Shown here: one piece after another, positions 44,977-53,103 of the stretch | Layout: the number at the start of each line of letters is the position of its first letter | Numbering within the stretch: position 1 is the first letter of the stretch | Assembly (NCBI GenBank): GCA_945876285.1 | Contig: CAMCNO010000002.1 | Location: 62,001-126,000 of the forward strand | Direction: 5' to 3' | DNA from: an uncultured Clostridia bacterium | Lineage (GTDB): Bacteria; Bacillota; Clostridia; Oscillospirales; Oscillospiraceae | DNA length: 64,000 bases | Program-made: the position numbers and the translations under genes | The notes under the pieces: generated by a model | Databases searched by the model: none | Told to the model about the DNA's origin: nothing | What the model saw: the letters and a program-made list of their open reading frames with translations, nothing else

Positions 44977-46260
44977 ATGAGCAACTATCGCCCGGAAACC
45001 ATCTGCGTACAGGGCGGGTATACCCCCGGCAACGGTGAGCCCCGGCAAATTCCCATCGTCCAGTCCACCACCTTTAAATACGCCACCAGCGAGGACATGG
45101 GCAAGCTGTTCGACCTGGAGGCCAGCGGCTATTTCTACTCCCGCCTCCAGAATCCCACCTGCGACTATGTGGCCGCCAAGATCTGCGCCCTGGAGGGCGG
45201 CACTGCGGCCATGCTGACCTCCTCCGGCCAGGCGGCCAACTTCTTCGCCCTGTTCAACATCGCCTCCTGCGGTGACCACATCGTGGCCTCCTCCAGCATT
45301 TACGGCGGCACCTTCAACCTCATCTCCGTCACCATGGCGAAGATGGGCGTGGAGACCACTTTCGTGGCGCCGGACTGCTCTGAGGAGGAGCTGAACGATG
45401 CCTTCCGTCCCAACACCAAGTGCGTGTTTGGCGAGACCATCGCCAACCCCGCTCTGACGGTGCTGGACATTGAGAAGTTCGCCCGGGCCGCCCACAGCCA
45501 CGGCGTGCCCCTCATCGTGGACAACACCTTCGCCACCCCCGTGGGCTGCCGGCCCTTTGCGTGGGGTGCCGACATTGTCACTCACTCCACCACCAAGTAC
45601 ATGGACGGCCACGGCGCTGCCGTGGGCGGCGCCATCGTGGACTCCGGCAAGTTCGACTGGATGGCCCACGCGGACAAGTTCCCCGGCCTCTGCACCCCCG
45701 ACGACAGCTACCACGGCATCACCTACGCCGAGAAGTTCGGCAAGGAGGGCGCGTTCATCACGAAATGCACCGCCCAGCTCATGCGGGACTTTGGCTCCAC
45801 CCCCTCCCCCCAGAGCGCCTTCTACCTGAATCTGGGGCTGGAAAGCCTCCACGTCCGCATGGCCCGCCACTGTGAGAACGGTCAGGCCGTGGCGGAGTTC
45901 CTGGCCTCCCACCCCAAGGTGGAGGTCGTCCACTACTGCGGCCTGCCCAGGGACCCCTATCATGAGGTGGCCAAAAAGTACCTCCCCAACGGCTCCTGCG
46001 GCGTGGTGTCCTTTGAGCTCAAGGGCGGCCGTCCCGCCGCCGAGGTTTTCATGAAGCACTTGAAGCTGGCAGCCATCGAGACCCATGTGGCCGACGCCCG
46101 GACCTGCTGCCTGAACCCTGCCACCTCCACCCACCGCCAGATGACCGAGGAACAGCTCAAGGCCGCCGGCGTCCCCGCCGGGCTGGTCCGTATGAGCTGC
46201 GGCCTGGAGAGCAAGGAGGACCTCATCGAGGATATTGCCCAAGCACTGGAGGCTATCTGA
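44977..46260 (+). CDS. metY: O-acetylhomoserine sulfhydrylase (Cys/Met PLP enzyme)
   Basis: The 427-residue enzyme makes homocysteine from O-acetylhomoserine and sulfide. It has S-R-L-Q-N-P-T, the G-T-A-A-M-L-T-S-S-G-Q-A-A segment, the T-F-A-T-P motif and the PLP lysine in H-S-T-T-K-Y-M-D-G-H-G. Length and C-terminal region fit MetY better than the shorter cystathionine enzymes, although cystathionine gamma-synthase activity cannot be excluded. It is followed by metA, matching the direct sulfhydrylation route. The last codons lie inside a strong inverted repeat. Confidence 0.9.
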   Translation: MSNYRPETICVQGGYTPGNGEPRQIPIVQSTTFKYATSEDMGKLFDLEASGYFYSRLQNPTCDYVAAKICALEGGTAAMLTSSGQAANFFALFNIASCGDHIVASSSIYGGTFNLISVTMAKMGVETTFVAPDCSEEELNDAFRPNTKCVFGETIANPALTVLDIEKFARAAHSHGVPLIVDNTFATPVGCRPFAWGADIVTHSTTKYMDGHGAAVGGAIVDSGKFDWMAHADKFPGLCTPDDSYHGITYAEKFGKEGAFITKCTAQLMRDFGSTPSPQSAFYLNLGLESLHVRMARHCENGQAVAEFLASHPKVEVVHYCGLPRDPYHEVAKKYLPNGSCGVVSFELKGGRPAAEVFMKHLKLAAIETHVADARTCCLNPATSTHRQMTEEQLKAAGVPAGLVRMSCGLESKEDLIEDIAQALEAI

Positions 46261-46403
46261 TGTGAAATCTCACATCAGATAGCCAATGATGCCCATCCGC
46301 TCGCCGTTTACACGTCAACTGCGGATGATGGCAAAAATCCCCCATTTCTCCGGGGGGAGCATCATTCATTTCTATTGATACCGTTTGCACGGCGAAATGG
46401 AGG
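46251..46403 (+). promoter_or_regulatory. Candidate structured RNA in the metY-metA gap
   Basis: A perfect 15-bp hairpin (46251-46265 with 46270-46284) overlaps the metY stop. Next, an 8-bp stem (46285-46292 with 46359-46366) encloses two hairpins: CATCCGC/GCGGATG (46294-46300, 46321-46327) with a 20-base loop, and CCCCC/GGGGG (46339-46343, 46352-46356). Seven bases of that loop (TCGCCGT, 46301-46307) are perfectly complementary to ACGGCGA at 46389-46395, four bases before the GGAGG ribosome site of metA (46399-46403). A pseudoknot there could gate translation. I do not recognise a known riboswitch. Confidence 0.55.
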
Positions 46404-46414
46404 ATTTTTAAGCC

Positions 46415-47353
46415 ATGCCTATCAAGATTCCCAACCAACTGCCCGCCACGGAGACGCTGTCCCGGGAGAACATCTTCGTCATGACGGAGACCCGCGCCAT
46501 CACCCAGGACATCCGCCCCCTGCAAATTTTGCTGCTGAACCTGATGCCCACCAAGGTGGACACCGAGACCCAGTTGGCCCGGGTGCTGGGCAACACGCCC
46601 CTCCAGATCGAGCTGGAGCTCATTGCCCCGTCGGACCATGTGTCCAAGAACACCTCTCAGGCCCACATGCTGGCCTTTTACAAGTCCTTTTCCGAGGTGA
46701 AGGACCGCACCTTCGACGGCCTCGTCATCACCGGCGCGCCGGTGGAGCTGATGGACTTTGAGGAGGTGGACTACTGGCCGGAGCTGTGCGAGATCATGGA
46801 GTGGAGCAAGACCCACGTCCACTCCACCCTGCACATCTGCTGGGGCGCTCAGGCGGGGCTGTACTACCACTACGGCATTCCCAAGCGGGTGCTGGATCAC
46901 AAGCTGTTCGGCGTGTTTCAGCATACGGTGGAGGATCCCAACTACATCCTCTTCCGCGGCTTTGACGACACCTTCTGGGTCCCCCACTCCCGGAATACCA
47001 CCGTGGACCGGGCCGATATTGAGGCCGTGCCGGAATTGAAGGTTTTAGCCGCCTCCCCGGAGGCTGGCGTCTATGCCGTCAAGACCGACCAGGGCCGTCA
47101 GGTATTCCTGATGGGCCACGCGGAGTACGACCGGGACACCCTGCGCAAGGAATATATGCGGGACCTGGCCGCCGGGGTGGACATCCAGATTCCCCAGCAC
47201 TACTTCCCCGGCGACGACCCCAGCAAGCGGCCCGTGATGAATTGGCGGAGCTGCGCCCACCTGCTGTACGCCAACTGGCTGAACTACTGCGTGTACCAGA
47301 CCTCTCCCTACGACATCCGGGATATCGAAAAGGGCGTCCGCACCGACGACTGA
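46415..47353 (+). CDS. metA: Homoserine O-acetyltransferase (MetA family)
   Basis: The 312-residue enzyme acylates homoserine to start methionine synthesis. The nucleophile is Cys142 in H-I-C-W-G-A-Q, with the glutamate/histidine region M-G-H-A-E-Y-D. Residue 111 is Glu in T-G-A-P-V-E-L-M; in characterised MetA proteins Glu111 selects acetyl-CoA and Gly111 succinyl-CoA, so O-acetylhomoserine is the expected product. This agrees with the upstream metY. GGAGG lies 11 bases before ATG 46415. Confidence 0.96.
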   Translation: MPIKIPNQLPATETLSRENIFVMTETRAITQDIRPLQILLLNLMPTKVDTETQLARVLGNTPLQIELELIAPSDHVSKNTSQAHMLAFYKSFSEVKDRTFDGLVITGAPVELMDFEEVDYWPELCEIMEWSKTHVHSTLHICWGAQAGLYYHYGIPKRVLDHKLFGVFQHTVEDPNYILFRGFDDTFWVPHSRNTTVDRADIEAVPELKVLAASPEAGVYAVKTDQGRQVFLMGHAEYDRDTLRKEYMRDLAAGVDIQIPQHYFPGDDPSKRPVMNWRSCAHLLYANWLNYCVYQTSPYDIRDIEKGVRTDD

Positions 47354-47363
47354 TTTTATTCTT

Positions 47364-47400
47364 CCGCCGCAGGCATTGCCTGCGGCGGGATTTCTGTTTT
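47364..47400 (+). terminator. Terminator of mscS-metY-metA
   Basis: An 11-bp GC-rich stem (47364-47374 with 47378-47388) with a T-rich tail (GATTTCTGTTTT). Confidence 0.82.
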
Positions 47401-47420
47401 GCGCAGCAGAAAAATAACCC

Positions 47421-47451
47421 TTGACTCTCACACAGTGGCAGGCTGTATGAT
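47421..47451 (+). promoter_or_regulatory. MerR-type promoter with 19-base spacer
   Basis: TTGACT (47421-47426) and TATGAT (47446-47451) are 19 bases apart, the stretched spacing that MerR-family activators correct by DNA distortion. An imperfect dyad covers the spacer. The downstream regulator probably controls its own promoter. Confidence 0.75.
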
Positions 47452-47490
47452 GAAGCTGAGCTCAAAATCGCATATATGCGGAGGTTTTCC

Positions 47491-48306
47491 ATGCTAAAAA
47501 TCGGAGAATTTTCAAAACTGTCCAGGATCAGCATTCGTATGCTTCGCCACTACGACGAAATTGGTCTCCTGATGCCGGAAAATACAGACCCTTTTACCGG
47601 CTACCGATACTACAGCGAAGCCCAGCTTTTCACAGCGGGCCGGATCAACGCCCTGAAGGACATGGGCTTCAAGCTCTGCGACGCGGCAGAGCTGCTGAGG
47701 TGCTGGGAGGATCGGGAGACGCTGGAACAGCGTCTCCTGACCCAACGGGACACAGCCCTCCTCCAGGCGGAGGAGGCGGCACGGCGACTGCGGTTCCTGG
47801 ATACAGCCTTGGAACGGCTGAGAAAGGACAAACCTATGAAGTATGATGTAACCGTCAAGACCATTCCAGAGCGACAGGTGGCCAGTGTCCGGCAGATCAT
47901 TCCCGGCTATCATCTGGAAGGCAATCTGTGGAGTATCTTGTTGAAGGAAACCGCCCAGATGCACATTCAGGATGGCGATCCGGTGCTTTGCTCCGCCACC
48001 TTCCACGACCGGGAGCATAAGGAGTCCGACGTGGACGTGGAGATTCAGAAAACCGTGCGGGGAAGCTACCCCGACACGGAACATGTGAAGTTCAGGACCA
48101 TGCCGCAGGTCAAAGTGGCCTCTACTGTCTGCAGGGGCAGCTATGATCAGATCAACGAGGCCACTGCTGCCGTAGTATCCTGGGTGAATGCCAACGGCTA
48201 CCATTTTAACGGCCCCGCCTTCTTCATCTATCACGTCAGCCCCCACGAGACACAGAATCCCGAGGAGTTTGTCACCGAACTCTGCTACCCGGTGAGAAAG
48301 CAATAA
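47491..48306 (+). CDS. MerR-family regulator with GyrI-like effector domain
   Basis: The 271-residue regulator has the MerR winged helix (K-I-G-E-F-S-K-L-S-R-I-S-I-R-M-L-R-H-Y-D-E-I-G-L-L) and a dimerisation coiled coil around residues 80-110. A C-terminal GyrI-like/BmrR-type ligand-binding domain runs from about residue 118 (Y-D-V-T-V-K-T-I-P-E-R-Q-V-A). Such proteins sense lipophilic cations or drugs. ATG 47491 is used because GCGGAGG is six bases upstream; ATG 47476 has none. Target genes beyond itself are not visible. Confidence 0.92.
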   Translation: MLKIGEFSKLSRISIRMLRHYDEIGLLMPENTDPFTGYRYYSEAQLFTAGRINALKDMGFKLCDAAELLRCWEDRETLEQRLLTQRDTALLQAEEAARRLRFLDTALERLRKDKPMKYDVTVKTIPERQVASVRQIIPGYHLEGNLWSILLKETAQMHIQDGDPVLCSATFHDREHKESDVDVEIQKTVRGSYPDTEHVKFRTMPQVKVASTVCRGSYDQINEATAAVVSWVNANGYHFNGPAFFIYHVSPHETQNPEEFVTELCYPVRKQ

Positions 48307-48319
48307 CCGTCATAATCCG

Positions 48320-48353
48320 TCAGGGACTGCCTCCGTCCGGAGGCAGTCCCTGA
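48320..48353. terminator. Hairpin between converging merR and udp genes
   Basis: A perfect 15-bp stem (48320-48334 with 48339-48353) with a 4-base loop but no clear T run on either side. It probably separates the two units or stabilises the transcripts. Confidence 0.6.
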
Positions 48354-48389
48354 TCGTATGTTGTTATGGAGTTATACAGTGGTTTCCGA

Positions 48390-49163
48390 TTATTTTCCCG
48401 CACTCCGGTCCGTCTCAATCAGCAGCTTCAGAGCCTCCACGGCCACACGGACAGCAGCCGAGGTGTCCTCGCTCATCTTCTGGTCCAGGCCAGCGGCCTC
48501 CCGCTCCTGGTTCCAGATAACATGGAAACAAGAGCCGCAGCGGCAGCCCAAAGCCGCCGCCACCACAAACAGTGCGGCGGACTCCATCTCGCTGGCCTTG
48601 ACGCCCAGCCGCTTCCAGCTCTCCCACTTGGCCTGCAGCTCATAATAGACCGGGGATTTCTCCGGGCTGTGCTGACCGTAAAAACTGTCCTTGCATTGAA
48701 CGACACCTGTATGTAAGGGCAAGCCCAGGTTCCGGGTGGCCTGAGCCAAACAGTTGGTGACCCCCAAATCCGGCACCGCGGGATACTCAATGGGGGCGTA
48801 TTCCAGGCTGGTATGCTCATAGCGGATGGCGCCGGTGGCCACCACGATATCCCCGGACTGGACGTTCAGGTCGATGCCGCCGCAGGTTCCGGTGCGGAGG
48901 AAGGTATCCGCACCGCAGGCGTGGAGCTCCTCCATGGCGATGGAGGCCGAGGGGCCGCCGATGCCGGTGGAGCAGGCCGTCACTTTTTCTCCCATCAGAT
49001 AGCCCGTCCAGACATTGAACTCCCGGTTGCAGGCCACCTGCTTCGCGTCGTCAAACAGGGCGGCGATGGCCGGGACCCGGCCCGGATCGCCCGGCAGGAT
49101 GCAGTAGCGGCCCACATCGCCGGGGGCGCAGTGGATGTGGAATTGCTTCTCCAGTTTTTGCAT
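48390..49163 (-). CDS. udp: Nucleoside phosphorylase (uridine phosphorylase-like)
   Basis: The 257-residue enzyme belongs to the PNP/UDP family. It has I-L-P-G-D-P-G-R for phosphate binding, [10 protein letters not shown] and R-T-G-T-C-G-G-I for phosphate/ribose, and the base-recognition motif S-E-M-E-S-A-A-L-F. It phosphorolyses uridine (or a related nucleoside) to base and ribose-1-phosphate. ATG 49163 has GAGG at good spacing; the GTG at 49172 does not. It is the last gene of the era operon. Confidence 0.9.
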   Translation of the reverse strand: MQKLEKQFHIHCAPGDVGRYCILPGDPGRVPAIAALFDDAKQVACNREFNVWTGYLMGEKVTACSTGIGGPSASIAMEELHACGADTFLRTGTCGGIDLNVQSGDIVVATGAIRYEHTSLEYAPIEYPAVPDLGVTNCLAQATRNLGLPLHTGVVQCKDSFYGQHSPEKSPVYYELQAKWESWKRLGVKASEMESAALFVVAAALGCRCGSCFHVIWNQEREAAGLDQKMSEDTSAAVRVAVEALKLLIETDRSAGK

Positions 49164-49180
49164 AACAGCCACCTCACTTT

Positions 49181-49666
49181 TTAAGATCCCGGCGTTTCCG
49201 CCAGGTTTTTCAGGGTATATCCCGTCAGGCGGTAGACCGTCCAGTCGGACATGGGCTCCGCCCCCAGGGAACGGTAAAAATCAATGCTGGGCTCGTTCCA
49301 GTCCAGGCACCACCACTCCATGCGGCCGCAGCCCCGCTCAAGAGCGATGGACACCAGCTTTTGCAGGATGGCTTTGCCATAGCCCTTTCCCCGGCAGTCT
49401 GGGCGGACATACAGGTCCTCCAAATACAGCCCGGAACGGCCCAGGAATGTGGAGAAATTATGGAAAAACAAGGCGAAGCCCACTTCCCTTCCGTTTTCCA
49501 GGGCAAAAAGAACTTCAGCGTTCTTCTTTTGAAAGAGCTGGTCCGCCAGGGTGGCCTCGTCCGCCACCACCTGATCCAGCATGTGCTCATAGTCCGCCAG
49601 CTCCTTGATAAAATTCAAAATCAAAGGGGTATCCTGCTCCACCGCGAAGCGGAAGGTCACCGCCAT
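49181..49666 (-). CDS. GNAT acetyltransferase, SSAT/diamine-like
   Basis: The 161-residue protein has motif A ([17 protein letters not shown]) and the preceding G-L-Y-L-E-D strand, as in spermidine/spermine or thialysine N-acetyltransferases. The N-terminal Y-E-H-M-L-D-Q-V region also fits the SSAT-like branch. Polyamine acetylation is plausible but unproven. Its ribosome site GAGG overlaps the stop codon region of mutS2, so the two are coupled. Confidence 0.9.
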   Translation of the reverse strand: MAVTFRFAVEQDTPLILNFIKELADYEHMLDQVVADEATLADQLFQKKNAEVLFALENGREVGFALFFHNFSTFLGRSGLYLEDLYVRPDCRGKGYGKAILQKLVSIALERGCGRMEWWCLDWNEPSIDFYRSLGAEPMSDWTVYRLTGYTLKNLAETPGS

Positions 49667-49676
49667 CGCAATCACC

Positions 49677-52070
49677 TCATTTCAGCGTCACGACGGTCAC
49701 GCCGCTCTCGCCTTCGCCGTAAACGCCCAGGCGGAAGGTCTTCACCGCCTTGTTCCGGCGCAGGATATCATGGACGGCTTTCCGCAATGCGCCGGTGCCC
49801 TTGCCGTGGATGATGGTGACGGTGTCCAGACGGCCCATGACGGCGGCAGAGAGGAAGTTCTCCACCACGCTCTCAGCCTCCAGCGTCTCCATGCCACGGA
49901 TGTCCAGCTCCCGGCTGGCGGAAGAGCGGAGTGCCCGGTCCGCGTTCTGGCGGATGGACACCGTGGGCTTTTTCTTCTGGGCCGCCCGCTCATCGTCCTC
50001 AATCAGCCGCACCTCGTCGGCCTTGGCCTTCATTTTCAGTACGCCGGCCTTGAGCTGCAGGGTGCCGTCGCTGCCCACGGAAACCACCTCCGCGTTCTGG
50101 CGGACGCCGGGAATTTCCACCAGGTCTCCCGCCCGGATAGGACGGCTGGGCTTGGGGATGGGCTCCTGCCGGGCGTCGCGCTTGGATACAGCGTCCTCCG
50201 CCTCGTTCAGCTTGCGCCGCAGCTCCGCCCGGGCCTCATTGGCGTTCATCGTCCGCTCGGCCTTGGCCTGCTGCTTCCGCATCTCCGCCAGCTCCGCGAA
50301 CACTTCATCGGCGGCGGCCCGTGCGTCCCGCAGGATGCGCTTGGCCTCCGCCTCGCCCCGGCCACGGGCGTTCTCCTTGGCCCGTTCCATCTGCTCCCGG
50401 AATTCCCGGGCCTTACGGGCATCCTCCTCCCGCTGGCGGTACAGGCGGTCCGCCTCCAGTTCCCGCTTTTCCAGCGCCTGGCGCTTGGCCTCCAGCTGGG
50501 TGAGGACATCCTCGAAGCGGACGCTCTCACCGCTCATCTGGGCCTTGGCACTTTCAATGACGGCGTCCGGCAGGCCCAGCCGCTTGGAGATGGCAAAGGC
50601 GTTGGACTTGCCGGGGATGCCGATGAGGAGCCGGTAGGTGGGGCTGAGGGTGTCCACGTCGAACTCACAGGAGGCGTTCTCCACTCCGGCGGTGGTCATG
50701 GCAAAGGTTTTCAGCTCCGCGTAATGGGTGGTGGCCGCCACTTTGGCTCCCATCTGCCGGACGTGCTGGATGACGGAGATAGCCAGCGCCGCGCCCTCCA
50801 CCGGGTCGGTGCCGGCGCCCAGCTCGTCAAAGAGAATCAGACTGTGGCGGTCTGCTTCCTCCAGAATTGCCACGATATTGGTCATATGTGCCGAGAAAGT
50901 GGACAAATTCTGTTCGATGCTCTGCTCATCGCCGATGTCCGCCAGCACCCGGCCGTAGACGGAGACGGCACTGCGGTCCGCCGCCGGGATGTGGAGGCCG
51001 CACTGGGCCATCAGAGTCAGCAGGCCCAACGTCTTCAGGGAGACGGTCTTGCCGCCGGTGTTGGGGCCGGTGATGACCAGAGTGTCGAAGGTATCACCCA
51101 GCTCAATGTCGATGGGCACCGCCTTCTTGGCGTCCAGCAGCGGATGCCGGGCCTTGCGGAGGTGGATGGCGCCGTCCCGCCGGACCTCCGGCCGGATGGC
51201 GTCCATTTTATAGGAGAGCTGGCCCCGGGCAAAAATCAGGTCCAGGTGGACCAGGGCGTCGTAATCCCACTGGATGTCCTCCCGGTGGGCCGCCGCTTCC
51301 GCGGACAGCTCCGCCAGGATGCGCTCGATCTCCTTCTGCTCCTTGGCCTCCAGCTCGATATACTCATTGTTGGCCTGGACGACGCCGATGGGCTCAATGA
51401 ACAGCGTGGCACCGGTGGAGGAAATGTCATGGACCAGGCCCGGCATATCGCCCTTGTGCTCCGCTTTCACCGGCACCACGAAGCGGCCGTCCCGCTGGGT
51501 GATGATGGTCTCCTGCAAAATCTTGCTGTAACTGGGGGAGGAGATGATCTTCTGCAATATCTGGCGGCTTTTTGCCTGGGCCGCCCGCATATGGCGGCGG
51601 ATGTCCGCCAGTTCGGGAGAGGCAGCGTCGGCGATGGTGTCCTCGTCCACGATGCAGCGGTTGATCTTCTCCTCTAAAAAGCGGTTACCGTGGAGGGAGA
51701 GAAACAGGTGGTCGATAGCCGTTTTTTCTGTGGCCTCGTCATTAAAATACTCCCGTGCCCGGCGGGCGGTGGTCAGCACCCCCGCGATGGTCAGCAGCTC
51801 CCGGGTGTTCAGGCTGCCGCCCCGGTCCGCCCGGTCCAGGGCCTCCGCCACCGGCTTGACGCCGGAGAAGGACGGGCTGCCATGGAGGCCGATCATCTGC
51901 CGGGCGGCGTCGGTCTGATCCAGCAGCCGTAGGACCTCCTCTGTCTCCGTCTCCGGGCGCAGCCGGAGGGCGCGCTCCTTGGCCTCGGCGCTGACGGCCT
52001 GGTCGGACAGCCTTTGCAGCACTCGGGGCAGCTCCAGAGTGCGGATGGATTTGTCAAATAATTCGCTCAT
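49677..52070 (-). CDS. mutS2: Endonuclease MutS2
   Basis: The 797-residue protein has the MutS core/clamp and the ABC-type ATPase with Walker A G-P-N-T-G-G-K-T and D-E-L-G-A-G-T-D, but no mismatch-recognition domain. A long coiled coil (about residues 520-640) leads to a C-terminal Smr domain (I-H-G-K-G-T-G-A-L-R), the nuclease. MutS2 suppresses recombination and splits collided ribosomes. ATG 52070 follows GAGGAACG. It follows recO by 47 bases. Confidence 0.97.
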   Translation of the reverse strand: MSELFDKSIRTLELPRVLQRLSDQAVSAEAKERALRLRPETETEEVLRLLDQTDAARQMIGLHGSPSFSGVKPVAEALDRADRGGSLNTRELLTIAGVLTTARRAREYFNDEATEKTAIDHLFLSLHGNRFLEEKINRCIVDEDTIADAASPELADIRRHMRAAQAKSRQILQKIISSPSYSKILQETIITQRDGRFVVPVKAEHKGDMPGLVHDISSTGATLFIEPIGVVQANNEYIELEAKEQKEIERILAELSAEAAAHREDIQWDYDALVHLDLIFARGQLSYKMDAIRPEVRRDGAIHLRKARHPLLDAKKAVPIDIELGDTFDTLVITGPNTGGKTVSLKTLGLLTLMAQCGLHIPAADRSAVSVYGRVLADIGDEQSIEQNLSTFSAHMTNIVAILEEADRHSLILFDELGAGTDPVEGAALAISVIQHVRQMGAKVAATTHYAELKTFAMTTAGVENASCEFDVDTLSPTYRLLIGIPGKSNAFAISKRLGLPDAVIESAKAQMSGESVRFEDVLTQLEAKRQALEKRELEADRLYRQREEDARKAREFREQMERAKENARGRGEAEAKRILRDARAAADEVFAELAEMRKQQAKAERTMNANEARAELRRKLNEAEDAVSKRDARQEPIPKPSRPIRAGDLVEIPGVRQNAEVVSVGSDGTLQLKAGVLKMKAKADEVRLIEDDERAAQKKKPTVSIRQNADRALRSSASRELDIRGMETLEAESVVENFLSAAVMGRLDTVTIIHGKGTGALRKAVHDILRRNKAVKTFRLGVYGEGESGVTVVTLK

Positions 52071-52117
52071 ATTCGTTCCTCTTTGTATAATCCACTTCAA
52101 ATTATACAGAATACATC

Positions 52118-52894
52118 CTAATTTGGCGGTATTTCAGTCGTTAGCAGGCTCTTATAGAAGTCCAGGGAACGGAAGCCCCGCTCCAGCTGGGCGGCGGCAA
52201 AAGCCTCGGCGGCAGCGGAGAGCCGCCGGAGGGCATCGCCGCCCAACGTAAAGGAATAGAGCCGCTTGGGGTCTCCGTACACGATATGCCGCAGAGCCGC
52301 CAGAGAGCCCTGGCACAGGGGCATGGACAAGGCGCTTTCCTTCACGCCGCAGGCCCCGCACCGCAGGACGCCCTGGACCACATCCAGCATGGGGCGCTCG
52401 GGGTCGGGACAGCCGCAGTAGGCGCAGCCGTCTGCCAAAGGCTCATACCCTGCCAGACACAGGAGTTTTATTTCAAAGGCCGGTTTCACCAGGGCCGGGG
52501 GCTTGTGCAGCGCGGAGAGGGCATACAGGCCGTTCAGCAGGTGGCGCAGCAGCTCCGGCGCCGGGGTGTTCTCCGTGGTGACGGCCTCCGTCAGCTCCGC
52601 AAGATAGAAGCCCAGGGACAGGGCCTCCAGGTCACTCCGCAGGCCGGAGAACAGCTCCAGGGTGGAGCCTTCATTGGCATAGTACCAGTCGCCCTTTTGA
52701 TAGAGCGTCCACTCGGACCAGACCAGGGACTGGGCGCAGGCGGCGTACTTGCAGCTCTTCCGCCGGGCGCCCCGGGCGATCACGGAGATTTTTCCCTGGT
52801 CCTGAGTCAGAAGCGTCAAAATCTTATCCGCTTCCTTCGTCTCCGTCTCCCGGAGCACGACGCCCTTTGTCACAATGTACGGCGTTCCCGCCAT
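52118..52894 (-). CDS. recO: DNA repair protein RecO
   Basis: The 258-residue protein has the N-terminal OB fold (K-G-V-V-L-R-E-T-E-T-K-E-A-D-K-I-L-T-L-L) and a zinc finger formed by C-A-Y-C-G-C and C-G-A-C-G in the C-terminal half. RecO loads RecA onto SSB-coated DNA with RecR. ATG 52894 follows GGTGG; longer starts in the open frame would run into yqzL. It sits in the era-yqzL-recO order seen in Bacillus. Confidence 0.94.
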   Translation of the reverse strand: MAGTPYIVTKGVVLRETETKEADKILTLLTQDQGKISVIARGARRKSCKYAACAQSLVWSEWTLYQKGDWYYANEGSTLELFSGLRSDLEALSLGFYLAELTEAVTTENTPAPELLRHLLNGLYALSALHKPPALVKPAFEIKLLCLAGYEPLADGCAYCGCPDPERPMLDVVQGVLRCGACGVKESALSMPLCQGSLAALRHIVYGDPKRLYSFTLGGDALRRLSAAAEAFAAAQLERGFRSLDFYKSLLTTEIPPN

Positions 52895-52932
52895 GCGCTC
52901 ACCACCTATGTACGGGGCCACGGCCCCGTGTC

Positions 52933-53043
52933 TTACAGGATTGGAGGCAGTTGTTCTCCTCCGTCCTCCAGCTTCCGGTAGAGCATATAGGCCAGCGGCT
53001 CCCCGGTCATGCAGAATAACTCCCAAAACGGTTCGGACTCCAT
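52933..53043 (-). CDS. YqzL-like small protein
   Basis: The 36-residue protein starts at ATG 53043 with AAAGGAGG eight bases upstream and ends at TAA 52935-52933. It reads M-E-S-E-P-F-W-E-L-F-C-M-T-G-E and then Y-M-L-Y-R-K-L-E, fitting the F-W-x-x-F-x-x-T-G then Y-L-x-Y pattern of YqzL, which in Bacillus also lies between era and recO. It is easily missed by gene finders because of its size. Function unknown. Confidence 0.8.
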   Translation of the reverse strand: MESEPFWELFCMTGEPLAYMLYRKLEDGGEQLPPIL

Positions 53044-53103
53044 GTCGCAGACCTCCTTTACGGATAGTCTGCGAAAAAAGTCGAATCTTTATCGCTGGAA
53101 AAA

